NCBI GenBank assembly: GCA_900757235.1
Contig: CAAENB010000152.1
Span: 1-5,293, forward strand
Length of the DNA stretch: 5,293 nucleotides
Direction: 5' to 3'
DNA from: an uncultured Collinsella sp.
GTDB taxonomy: Bacteria > Actinomycetota > Coriobacteriia > Coriobacteriales > Coriobacteriaceae
The notes below the pieces were generated by a model. The model was not told the DNA's origin. It searched no databases and was given only the letters and a program-made list of their open reading frames with translations. Positions 1 to 5,272 of this stretch are shown piece by piece. Position 1 is the first letter of the stretch. Each line of letters starts with the position of its first letter. Both the position numbers and the translations under genes were made by a program.

Positions 1-324
1 GATGGATGACTTATCGGTGAGCGGCGCATCGACGGCAAGCTCATCGCCTGCCGTCACGATCTGGTGCCAGTCTGTTTTCATATGGAGTGCGCCGGCACGG
101 ACACCGTGGTGCATGGGGACTCTTGAGAGCAACGAATCATGGTGCGAAGGCTGTGGGGGTTCCGTCGATTCGACCTCGTCCTCGTCGGGCCCTTCATCAA
201 CAAGGTCGAAAGCATCGAGCGCCGCCGGCTCGCGACGATCGGTCAATTCCTCGTCCTCATCATCAAAATAGTTGAACTGATCGAGCATGTCCTCTTCGAT
301 TGCACGATCGCTCGCGTCGTCCAT
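1..324 (-). CDS. Unrecognised protein with a very acidic N-terminus (partial, runs off left edge)
   Basis: An open frame of 108 codons starts with ATG at 324-322 and stays open to base 1, so only the N-terminus is present. The start is supported by a purine-rich ribosome binding site, GGAAGGGAG, at about 340-332, seven bases before the ATG. Of the first 55 residues about 25 are Asp or Glu, with runs such as FDDEDEE and DEDEVE, so this part is probably disordered. From about residue 57 the composition becomes normal, with several histidines and the segment HMKTDWHQIV near residues 80-89, which may mark the start of a folded domain. There is no signal peptide or membrane segment in the visible part. 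I do not recognise the family. It lies downstream of lysS on the same strand, separated by a terminator and a long gap, so it is probably a separate transcription unit. That the frame is coding rests on the start signal, the open length and the coherent composition. Confidence 0.72.
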   Translation of the reverse strand, partial: MDDASDRAIEEDMLDQFNYFDDEDEELTDRREPAALDAFDLVDEGPDEDEVESTEPPQPSHHDSLLSRVPMHHGVRAGALHMKTDWHQIVTAGDELAVDAPLTDKSSI

Positions 325-599
325 ATAGACGCTCCCTTCCTGCCGACTAACCCCCATCCTAGGCAGCGACGGCTAAAGGAAACATAAAAGAGACGGCTGT
401 CATGCGAGCCATGCGCGCAATAGCCGTTGGGTAGTCGTTTAAGAACGTCCCCAATGACTATTGACAGCCAAGGCAACGTCGATGCCCTGGCAACGACAGC
501 GAAAGCCCGCCAGAGCGAGCAAGGTGCTTTGAAACGAGATGCCACCATAGGTTGAGCATAAGTCAGCGAGCGGGTCGCATTTGAGACAAGGTGACGTGA
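325..599. other. Intergenic stretch without a recognisable gene
   Basis: Between the acidic gene and the lysS terminator there are about 280 bases with no convincing gene. Open frames here lack ribosome binding sites and some run through the terminator hairpin. I see no tRNA fold and no known riboswitch. The heptamer GACGGCT occurs twice (369-375 region and 392-398), and GGCTGTCA at 395-402 is complementary to TGACAGCC at 462-469; both are short enough to be chance. The promoter of the acidic gene should lie here on the minus strand, but no hexamer pair is good enough to call. Confidence 0.5.
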
Positions 600-633
600 A
601 ACGAAAGGGCGCTGACCTTCTGGTCGCGCCCTT
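595..633 (-). terminator. Intrinsic terminator, probable end of the lysS transcript
   Basis: Read on the minus strand, AAGGGCGC then GACC pairs with GGTC then GCGCCCTT: a 12-bp G+C-rich stem (633-605) with a single bulged A and an AGAA loop. It is followed by TCGTTT, a modest U-tract. On the plus strand no U-tract follows, so it acts for minus-strand transcription. It lies about 80 bases after the lysS stop codon and is the best candidate for the end of that transcript. Confidence 0.7.
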
Positions 634-681
634 GAAGTTGAACGTCAGATTGTCCAAATGCGGCCCGCGCAGCGTCGAGCC

Positions 682-708
682 GTTACGCGGTTCGTAGAAC
701 CGCGTAAC
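682..708 (-). repeat. Perfect 12-bp inverted repeat just after the lysS stop codon
   Basis: GTTACGCGGTTC at 682-693 and GAACCGCGTAAC at 697-708 form a perfect 12-bp stem with a 3-base loop. It begins three bases after the lysS TAA. No U-tract follows on either strand, so it is not a standard intrinsic terminator. It may protect the 3' end of the lysS mRNA from exonucleases or help termination together with the hairpin at 605-633. The structure is directly visible; the role is inference. Confidence 0.7.
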
Positions 709-711
709 TAG

Positions 712-2676
712 TTAGTACATCTTTGCGCCGGCGGGGATGGAGGAGTCGAGCTGAATCAGGTTGAGGCGCTCCTCGCCCTCCTCCTCGTGGATGGCACTGA
801 TGAGCATGCCACAGCTGGGGATGCCCATCATCTTACGCGGAGGCAGATTGGTGATGGCGAGCAGGGTCTTGCCGACCAGGTCCTCGGGCTCATAGTAGGC
901 ATGGATGCCGGAGAGGATGGTACGATCGGTGCCGGTGCCGTCGTCGAGCGTAAAGTTCAGCAGCTTCTTGGACTTCTTGACGGCCTCGCATGCCTTGACC
1001 TTCACGGCGCGGAAATCGCTCTTGGAGAAGGTATCAAAGTCGACGAACTCCTCAAACAGCGGCTCGACGGCAATCTTGGAATAATCGACCGTGGGCTTGA
1101 GCGGCTTGACGAAGGGGCTCGCGGCGTTGCCGGCCTCGGCAGCCTTGGCAGCAGCGGCACCGGACTGGAAACCCTTCTCGGGCTTCATGTGCGGGAACAG
1201 TAGCACGTCGCGGATGGAAGCCTGGTTGGTGAGCAGCATGACCACGCGGTCGATACCGATGCCGATGCCGCCCGCGGGAGGCATACCGTACTCGAGGGCG
1301 CGCACGTAATCCTCGTCGTACTCCATGGCCTCGTCGTCGCCGCCAGCCTTCTCGGCCATCTGAGCGGCAAAGCGCTCGGCCTGGTCGACCGGGTCGTTGA
1401 GCTCGGAGAACGCGTTGGCGTACTCGTGGCCGGCGATAACCAGCTCAAAGCGGTGCGTCAGGCGCGGGTCGTCCTCAAAACGCTTGGCGAGCGGGCTGAC
1501 CTCGATGGGGTAATCGCACACGAAGGTCGGGTTGACGATGGTGTCCTCGCCCAGCTCATCGTAAATCTCGGCGATAATCTTGCCGGCGGTCCACTCGGGC
1601 TTAATCTCCAGGCCCTTCTCGCGCGCGGCGGCAGCAAGCTCCTCGACCGGCGTGTCGATGGTGACCTGCTTGCCGAGCACGTCGGAGACGATGTCGGTCA
1701 TGGGACGGCTGACCCACTCACCAGAAAGGTCGATGGTCTGGCCCTGGTACTCGATGACCTCGGGGTTGCCGATGGCCTTGTTCGCAGCCTTGATAACGCC
1801 CTGGGCGAGCGCCTTCATGCCCTCGAGGTCGGAGAAGGCACGGTAGGCCTCCATCGTGGTGAACTCGGGGTTGTGGGTAAGGTCCATGCCCTCGTTACGG
1901 AAGATACGGCCGATCTCGAACACGCGCTCAAAACCGCCGACGATGCAGCGCTTGAGGTGCAGCTCGGTGGCAATACGCAGGTAGCACTCCTGATCGAGCG
2001 CGTTGAAGTGCGTGATGAACGGCTTGGCAGTAGCGCCGCCCTGGATGGTCTGCAGGATGGGGGTCTCGACCTCCATGTAGCCGTCGGACTCCATAAAGCG
2101 ACGGAAGGTGGAGAGAATCTGCGAACGCTTACGGAAGGTCTCGCGAACGTCGTCGTTGGCGATCAGGTCGACATAGCGCTGGCGATAGCGGGTCTCCTTG
2201 TCGGAAAGACCGTGGAACTTCTCGGGCAGCGGACGAACGGCCTTGGAAAGCAGGGTCGCGCTCTTAGGGGCAACGGAAAGCTGGCCGCGCTGGGTGCGCA
2301 CAACCACGCCGGTCACGCCCAGGATGTCGCCCAGGTCGAGAGCCTTGAGCGTATTCCAGGCAGCCTCGTCCATGTCGTTGATGCGGCAGAACAGCTGAAT
2401 CTCGGCAGTCGCATCGCGTACGACGATGAACATGATCTTGCCCTGACCGCGCTTGGCGACCACACGGCCGGCGATCTTCACGACGTCCTCGGTGTCCTCG
2501 CCATCGGCAAGCTCGGCATACTTAGCCTCGATATCGGCAACGTAGTCCTCAAGCTCAGAGTGCTCGGGATAGGGGTTCTGGCCCGCCTCGAACAGGGCGG
2601 CGCGCTTGGCCAGGCGGGTGGCGCGCTCGTCGTTGAGCGTCGATGCCTGATCTGCGGCGTTCTGGTTCTCTGCCAT
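712..2676 (-). CDS. lysS: Lysyl-tRNA synthetase, class II, with C-terminal tRNA-binding domain
   Basis: This 654-residue cytoplasmic enzyme joins lysine to tRNA-Lys using ATP. An N-terminal helical region is followed by an OB-fold anticodon-binding domain at about residues 65-145. The class II catalytic core follows: motif 1 around 197-212 (YMEVETPILQ), motif 2 around 251-278 (FRNEGMDLTHNPEFT, with the conserved Arg260 and Glu262) and motif 3 around 466-480 (GGIGIGIDRVVM, Arg477). A usual bacterial LysRS ends near residue 500, after the LLFP segment. Here an Ala-rich linker (about 503-525) leads to an extra domain at about 530-654 that matches the Trbp111/MetG C-terminal tRNA-binding OB fold (DFRAVKVKACEAV, NLPPRKMMGIPSCGML, IPAGAKMY). 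The ATG has a GAGGAG ribosome binding site seven bases upstream. It follows greA on the same strand, with a terminator-like hairpin between them. No frameshift or missing motif is seen. Confidence 0.97.
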   Translation of the reverse strand: MAENQNAADQASTLNDERATRLAKRAALFEAGQNPYPEHSELEDYVADIEAKYAELADGEDTEDVVKIAGRVVAKRGQGKIMFIVVRDATAEIQLFCRINDMDEAAWNTLKALDLGDILGVTGVVVRTQRGQLSVAPKSATLLSKAVRPLPEKFHGLSDKETRYRQRYVDLIANDDVRETFRKRSQILSTFRRFMESDGYMEVETPILQTIQGGATAKPFITHFNALDQECYLRIATELHLKRCIVGGFERVFEIGRIFRNEGMDLTHNPEFTTMEAYRAFSDLEGMKALAQGVIKAANKAIGNPEVIEYQGQTIDLSGEWVSRPMTDIVSDVLGKQVTIDTPVEELAAAAREKGLEIKPEWTAGKIIAEIYDELGEDTIVNPTFVCDYPIEVSPLAKRFEDDPRLTHRFELVIAGHEYANAFSELNDPVDQAERFAAQMAEKAGGDDEAMEYDEDYVRALEYGMPPAGGIGIGIDRVVMLLTNQASIRDVLLFPHMKPEKGFQSGAAAAKAAEAGNAASPFVKPLKPTVDYSKIAVEPLFEEFVDFDTFSKSDFRAVKVKACEAVKKSKKLLNFTLDDGTGTDRTILSGIHAYYEPEDLVGKTLLAITNLPPRKMMGIPSCGMLISAIHEEEGEERLNLIQLDSSIPAGAKMY

Positions 2677-2689
2677 AAGTTAGCTCCTC

Positions 2690-2727
2690 AAACTAAAACG
2701 CTCCCCAGGATTCGGTCCCAGGGAGCG
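2690..2727 (-). terminator. Intrinsic terminator or attenuator between greA and lysS
   Basis: On the minus strand, 2727-2699 folds as CGCTCCC paired with GGGAGCG, extended inward through two G-T wobbles and GGA/TCC to a CCGAA loop, about 12 bp in all. TTTTAGTTT follows at 2698-2690. It sits 29 bases after the greA stop codon. The lysS ribosome binding site begins directly after the U-tract, which leaves no room for a promoter downstream. Transcripts that reach lysS must therefore pass this hairpin, so it may be a leaky terminator or an attenuator for lysS. The hairpin is clearly visible; its regulatory role is inference. Confidence 0.8.
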
Positions 2728-2755
2728 AAAACATACCTTTACGCGGGACCGTGGT

Positions 2756-3226
2756 CTAGCGTGCAATCTTGGCGATGGTGTAGACGCGAGTCTTGCCGGA
2801 AGGCGTAACGACCTCGACGGAGTCGCCCTCGCCGTGACCGATGATGGCGTGGCCGACCGGAGACTCGTTGGAAATCTTGTGCTCGAGCGAGTTGGTCTCG
2901 GTGGTACCGACGAGCGTGACTTCCATGACCTCACCGTTGGGATCAATCAGAGAAACGGTGGAACCGATGGAGACGGTCAGATCGCCCGTGGTGGCAGCAA
3001 CCTGAGCGTTGGCGAGGATGGCCTGGATCTCGGCAATACGAGCGGCGTTCTGGGCCTGCTTGTCCTTAGCGGCATCGTACTCGGAGTTCTCCGAAAGGTC
3101 GCCGAACGCGCGGGCTTCCTTGATGTCCTCGACGATCTCCTTGGCGTAATCGCCCTCACGCCAAGCGAGCTCCTCGACGAGCTTCTGGCGGCCCTCAGCG
3201 GTCAGTACGATCTGGCTTGCGTCCAT
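2756..3226 (-). CDS. greA: Transcription elongation factor GreA
   Basis: This 156-residue protein enters the secondary channel of RNA polymerase and stimulates cleavage of RNA in backtracked complexes. The N-terminal coiled coil covers about residues 1-75 and carries the tip motif GDLSENSEYDAAKDKQ. The conserved acidic pair Asp43 and Glu46 corresponds to Asp41 and Glu44 of E. coli GreA. The C-terminal FKBP-like domain (about 80-156) ends with the typical SPVGHAIIGHGEGDSVEV and a TPSGKTRVYTIAKI strand. Length fits the family (about 158). An in-frame ATG lies ten codons further upstream at 3256, but the start at 3226 is preferred because GGGGAG lies eight bases before it and the protein then begins as GreA usually does. 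It precedes lysS, a pairing I know from clostridia and relatives. Confidence 0.97.
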   Translation of the reverse strand: MDASQIVLTAEGRQKLVEELAWREGDYAKEIVEDIKEARAFGDLSENSEYDAAKDKQAQNAARIAEIQAILANAQVAATTGDLTVSIGSTVSLIDPNGEVMEVTLVGTTETNSLEHKISNESPVGHAIIGHGEGDSVEVVTPSGKTRVYTIAKIAR

Positions 3227-3274
3227 ACGGATATCTCCCCAACTCTGATCAAACAATCAACTGTCAACAAAACG

Positions 3275-3307
3275 AAAAAGACCGGCTAGCCTGCGGGCAA
3301 GCCGGTC
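3275..3307 (-). terminator. Intrinsic terminator of tatA
   Basis: On the minus strand GACCGGCT (3307-3300) pairs with AGCCGGTC (3287-3280), with three further G-C pairs inside after an A-A mismatch and a short loop. TTTTTCGTTTTG follows from 3279. The hairpin lies 25 bases after the tatA stop codon and about 50 bases before the greA start, so it separates tatA from greA. Confidence 0.88.
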
Positions 3308-3332
3308 AGGTGCTCACCCCAAAGGGATGGGA

Positions 3333-3608
3333 CTACTCTGCGTCCGCGTCGCTGTCCTCTGCCTGCTTCTTCTTGGCAGCAGCGAGCTTGGCCTCGAGCT
3401 CAGCGATCTCCTTGTCCTCCTCGGACTGCTCGACCACGACCTCCTCGGCCTGCTTGGTCTCGGCCTTATCGTCGCCTTCCATACCCTCGCGGATATTCTT
3501 GACGGTAGAGCCGAGGGACTTGCCGAGCTTCGGCAAGTTCTTGGGCCCGAAGATAATCAGGACAACGACGAGAATAATGATGAGCTCAGGAGCCCTCAGT
3601 CCAAACAT
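3333..3608 (-). CDS. tatA: Sec-independent protein translocase subunit TatA
   Basis: This 91-residue membrane protein belongs to the TatA/TatB family, which forms the pore that exports folded proteins carrying twin-arginine signal peptides. A short N-terminus (MFGLRAPE) is followed by one membrane helix at about residues 8-20 (LIIILVVVLIIF). The family hinge FGPKNLPKLGKSLG at about 20-33 begins the amphipathic helix. From about residue 44 the tail is highly charged and likely a coiled coil, ending in an acidic cluster. The start at 3608 has a perfect GGAGG site five bases upstream; a longer frame reaching upstream would run through the tRNA gene and is not credible. TatA is preferred over TatB because of the FGPKNLPKLG hinge and the small size, but a protein doing both jobs is possible. 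No tatC is visible here. The gene has its own promoter candidate and terminator. Confidence 0.93.
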   Translation of the reverse strand: MFGLRAPELIIILVVVLIIFGPKNLPKLGKSLGSTVKNIREGMEGDDKAETKQAEEVVVEQSEEDKEIAELEAKLAAAKKKQAEDSDADAE

Positions 3609-3637
3609 GTAGACCTCCACAATACAGCGAGACAAGC

Positions 3638-3673
3638 TCGAATGAGTATACCGCGGGTATCGCGGTATCACAA
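3638..3673 (-). promoter_or_regulatory. Candidate tatA promoter
   Basis: On the minus strand TTGTGA (3673-3668; 4 of 6 matches to TTGACA) is followed after 17 bases by TATACT (3650-3645; 5 of 6 matches to TATAAT). Transcription would start near 3638, giving a leader of about 30 bases before the tatA ATG with the GGAGG site inside it. The position between the upstream terminator (3682-3710) and tatA is right for a promoter. Confidence 0.6.
3648..3668. repeat. Inverted repeat over the tatA promoter, possible operator
   Basis: ATACCGCG (3648-3655) and CGCGGTAT (3661-3668) are perfect 8-bp inverted arms around GGTAT. The repeat fills the spacer between the proposed -35 and -10 elements and overlaps both edges. 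This is a typical place for a repressor or activator of the MerR kind to bind, but no regulator is identified. It could also be chance or an RNA hairpin upstream of the start site. Confidence 0.45.
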
Positions 3674-3681
3674 CAATAGCT

Positions 3682-3710
3682 AAAAAAAGGGACCGCAAGA
3701 AGCGGTCCCT
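3682..3710 (-). terminator. Intrinsic terminator after tRNA-Pro
   Basis: On the minus strand AGGGACCGC (3710-3702) and GCGGTCCCT (3696-3688) form a perfect 9-bp stem with a TTCTT loop, followed by seven T residues overlapping the stem end (3688-3682). It begins ten bases after the tRNA 3' end and is the strongest terminator in the window. It ends the veg-ispE-tRNA transcript and isolates tatA. Confidence 0.92.
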
Positions 3711-3720
3711 CCTCATGCTC

Positions 3721-3797
3721 TGGTCGGGTTGACTGGATTTGAACCAGCGACCCCTGCGTCCCGAACGCAGTGCTCTACCAAACTGAGCCACAACCCG
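3721..3797 (-). tRNA. tRNA-Pro with anticodon CGG
   Basis: A complete 77-base cloverleaf is present on the minus strand. The acceptor stem is CGGGTTG paired with CAACCCG, with discriminator A and an encoded CCA end. The D stem is GCTC/GAGC. The anticodon stem is CTGCG/CGCAG around the loop TTCGGGA, which puts CGG at 3763-3761, reading the proline codon CCG. The T arm is GCTGG/CCAGT with loop TTCAAAT. A C1-G72 pair, typical of bacterial tRNA-Pro, supports the identity. It lies 49 bases after ispE and just before a strong terminator. Confidence 0.97.
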
Positions 3798-3805
3798 TTA
3801 GCTCG

Positions 3806-3836
3806 ACTATAGTAACAAAGATTTCCGTCGTGTGCT
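3806..3836 (-). promoter_or_regulatory. Weak promoter candidate for tRNA-Pro
   Basis: On the minus strand TATAGT (3811-3806; 5 of 6 to the -10 consensus) lies just ahead of the tRNA. An overlapping TACTAT (3813-3808) has AGCACA (3836-3831; 3 of 6) 17 bases upstream. The -35 match is poor, so the tRNA may simply be processed from the veg-ispE transcript, since no terminator is visible after ispE. Confidence 0.3.
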
Positions 3837-3846
3837 AGAGAAATTT

Positions 3847-4743
3847 TTACTTCTTTGGCACTTCGATGCGAACCGTGTTGGGAATGAGCTCCGTCGCGCA
3901 GGACCACCAGCCGTTTTGCAGGGCAGCGTCGGCAAGCCCTTCAGCCGTGGCGACGGTGTCGCAAATGGCAAATGAGCAGGCACCCGATCCGCACACATCT
4001 ACAGCAACGGTGCCGTCCTGTTTACGCAGCCAATCGAGAACCATTTGAATCTGCGGCTCCATCTGCGCGGAAATGACACCTAGGTTGTTATGGATGAGCG
4101 CATATGCCGTCTCGGCATCACCAGCATGCAAGGCAGAAGCTATCGCGCCGGGCTTGTCTGCAGGCACCGGAGCCTCGTCAAAACGTCGATAGGCTTCAAT
4201 TGTCGAAACGCTTGCCTCGCGCGGCTTAACCAGCACGACGGGTGTCGCGGGAAGTGCGGGGTACTCGGTTGCCAGCACGTCTCCCCCACCTACGTAGAAC
4301 GCAGGGCTCGCGTGCAAAAAGAACGGGACGTCAGCACCAATGCCCCGCGCAATGTCGTCGAGCGCGGGGTCGGAGCGATCAATTCCCCAGAGCTCCGCCA
4401 AGGCGACAATGACCGCGGCCGCATCCGTCGAGGGACCGCCCAAGCCGGCGCACAATGGAATGCGCTTCTCAATCGTCACGCAGATGTTTGCCTCGCGACC
4501 ATAATGCTCGGCCATAGCAACCGCAGCCCGATACGCCGTATTCTTTTGCATGGGAAAATCTGATGACGGAACCGTCTGGACGGTCAACGCCTGCGCCGGC
4601 GTAACCGTCACGGTATCGGAAAGACCGACAGCTGCCATCAGGGAATCGACCCTGTGGTAGCCGCGGTCATCGCGCTCGGTATGAACCCCCAAGTAGAGGT
4701 TAATCTTTGCCGGCGCGGAAAGAGTCAGGGACCGATCGGTCAC
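3847..4743 (-). CDS. ispE: 4-diphosphocytidyl-2-C-methyl-D-erythritol kinase
   Basis: This 298-residue GHMP-family kinase phosphorylates CDP-methylerythritol with ATP in the MEP pathway to isopentenyl diphosphate, in the cytoplasm. Family motifs are clear. PAKINLYL at 11-18 contains Lys13, matching the catalytic lysine of E. coli IspE. The ATP-binding glycine-rich loop is CAGLGGPSTDAAA at 98-110. GADVPFFL at 136-143 contains Asp138, matching the catalytic aspartate. VCGSGACSFA at 250-259 is the third GHMP motif. The glycine loop has Pro and Thr where GLGGGSSDAA is common, a mild variation. The start is a GTG at 4743-4741, two bases after the veg stop codon. Its GAGGAG site lies inside the last codons of veg, so the two genes are probably translationally coupled. 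Length is typical of the family. Confidence 0.96.
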   Translation of the reverse strand: MTDRSLTLSAPAKINLYLGVHTERDDRGYHRVDSLMAAVGLSDTVTVTPAQALTVQTVPSSDFPMQKNTAYRAAVAMAEHYGREANICVTIEKRIPLCAGLGGPSTDAAAVIVALAELWGIDRSDPALDDIARGIGADVPFFLHASPAFYVGGGDVLATEYPALPATPVVLVKPREASVSTIEAYRRFDEAPVPADKPGAIASALHAGDAETAYALIHNNLGVISAQMEPQIQMVLDWLRKQDGTVAVDVCGSGACSFAICDTVATAEGLADAALQNGWWSCATELIPNTVRIEVPKK

Positions 4744-4745
4744 CG

Positions 4746-5042
4746 CTAGTGCTCCTCGAGCTGATTGCCGAGCGGGGTAAAGATATGCTCGCCGCTCTCG
4801 GGGTCGAACAGCTCGACCTGACCGGTGAGGACATCGATGTACTGGTAGGACTGACGCGACTTGCGGCCGCGGCGCTCGTCAACCTCGACGATAAAGACAG
4901 CCGGGTGGACGCTCTTGATGGTACCCATGCGCTCGACAACGCGGGTACGGCCCATGTTGGCCTTCACCTTGACGCGATCGCCCACCATATCGGTCAGCTT
5001 CTCGTGGATGTCGTCGACGTAATTGACTTCCATCTCTTCCAT
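4746..5042 (-). CDS. veg: Veg family protein
   Basis: This protein of 98 residues (from the start chosen here) resembles Bacillus subtilis Veg, a small conserved protein reported to stimulate biofilm formation; its biochemical function is not firmly known. Features shared with the family are a short helical N-terminus (DIHEKLTDMVGDRVKVKANMGRTRVVERMG), a compact SH3-like beta region with VFIVEVDE, and the SYQYIDVLTGQVEL segment, which corresponds to the SYSYADILTETVEL of Bacillus Veg. The ATG at 5042 is chosen because GGAGG lies eight bases upstream (5055-5051). A second ATG at 5033 and a TTG at 5066 are possible but less well placed. Veg lies directly upstream of ispE, as in Bacillus, where only the small gene sspF lies between them. 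This synteny strengthens both identifications. Confidence 0.92.
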   Translation of the reverse strand: MEEMEVNYVDDIHEKLTDMVGDRVKVKANMGRTRVVERMGTIKSVHPAVFIVEVDERRGRKSRQSYQYIDVLTGQVELFDPESGEHIFTPLGNQLEEH

Positions 5043-5069
5043 GAACAGGGCCTCCAGAGGGTGCAATTC

Positions 5070-5089
5070 AAAAAGGGGATAATACCCCT
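5070..5089 (-). other. Short hairpin with U-tract in the veg leader
   Basis: On the minus strand AGGGG (5089-5085) and CCCCT (5078-5074) form a 5-bp stem with a TATTAT loop, followed by a run of five T. It ends 15 bases before the veg ribosome binding site. The stem is short, so it could be a weak attenuator or of no consequence. Confidence 0.35.
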
Positions 5090-5102
5090 AAGATAGACAA
5101 AA

Positions 5103-5139
5103 CTCTAATACTATAGCACCCTGTTACAACCCCAAGCAA
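5103..5139 (-). promoter_or_regulatory. Candidate veg promoter
   Basis: On the minus strand TTGCTT (5139-5134; 3 of 6) is followed after 18 bases by TATAGT (5115-5110; 5 of 6). A start near 5103 would give a leader of about 60 bases before veg. AT-rich sequence just upstream (about 5141-5165) could serve as an UP element. This would drive the veg-ispE-tRNA-Pro unit. Confidence 0.5.
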
Positions 5140-5182
5140 GTAGCTAATTAGGCTCCTTGATTATCAACTTTATCCGAACACC

Positions 5183-5220
5183 TCCCACATTCAGCCGCAC
5201 ATGTGCGGATAAATGTGGGA
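5183..5220. repeat. 38-bp near-perfect palindrome between divergent genes
   Basis: The segment is symmetric about 5201/5202. TCCCACATT (5183-5191) pairs with AATGTGGGA (5212-5220), and the core CCGCACATGTGCGG (5195-5208) is a perfect 14-bp palindrome. Only two of the 19 base pairs fail (5192 with 5211, and 5194 with 5209). No U-tract follows on either strand, so it is not a simple terminator. Its place between the divergent starts of veg and the plus-strand gene suits an operator or an RNA leader hairpin. Confidence 0.75.
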
Positions 5221-5234
5221 ACCCGATACCCTGA

Positions 5235-5253
5235 GGGCCGGACCGGCCGGCCC
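5235..5253 (+). other. G+C-only hairpin ahead of the plus-strand gene
   Basis: GGGCCGG (5235-5241) and CCGGCCC (5247-5253) form a perfect 7-bp stem with a 5-base loop. It ends nine bases before the GGAGG ribosome binding site at 5263-5267. In RNA it would be a stable leader hairpin; the local G+C content is far above the AT-rich sequence just to the left. Confidence 0.45.
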
Positions 5254-5272
5254 CGGGAGATCGGAGGACGGC

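Noticed and set aside
461..466. Perfect TTGACA hexamer on the plus strand
   Set aside because: No acceptable -10 element lies 16-18 bases downstream and no plus-strand gene follows.
243..657. Two overlapping minus-strand open frames downstream of lysS
   Set aside because: Neither has a good ribosome binding site, one runs through the terminator hairpin and the other through the start of the acidic gene in a different frame, and the translations look random.
1426..2808. A 460-codon open frame on the plus strand, opposite lysS
   Set aside because: It is the reverse of a clear LysRS gene, has no ribosome binding site, and its Leu/Gly/Val-rich translation is typical of the antisense of a high-G+C gene.
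3239..3267. Perfect TTGACA (minus strand 3267-3262) upstream of greA
   Set aside because: The place is right for a greA promoter, but no sequence resembling TATAAT occurs at the proper distance, so I do not call it. It could still be part of the real promoter.
3609..3791. Extended N-terminus for TatA starting at 3791
   Set aside because: The extension would be translated from the tRNA-Pro gene and its terminator, whereas the start at 3608 has a perfect ribosome binding site and the normal TatA N-terminus.
3721..3797. tRNA gene as an integration site for a mobile element
   Set aside because: tRNA genes often serve this role, but there is no integrase, no repeated tRNA end and no composition shift around this one.
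4090..4563. A 157-codon plus-strand open frame opposite ispE
   Set aside because: It lies wholly antisense to a clear IspE gene and shows no start signal or recognisable motif.
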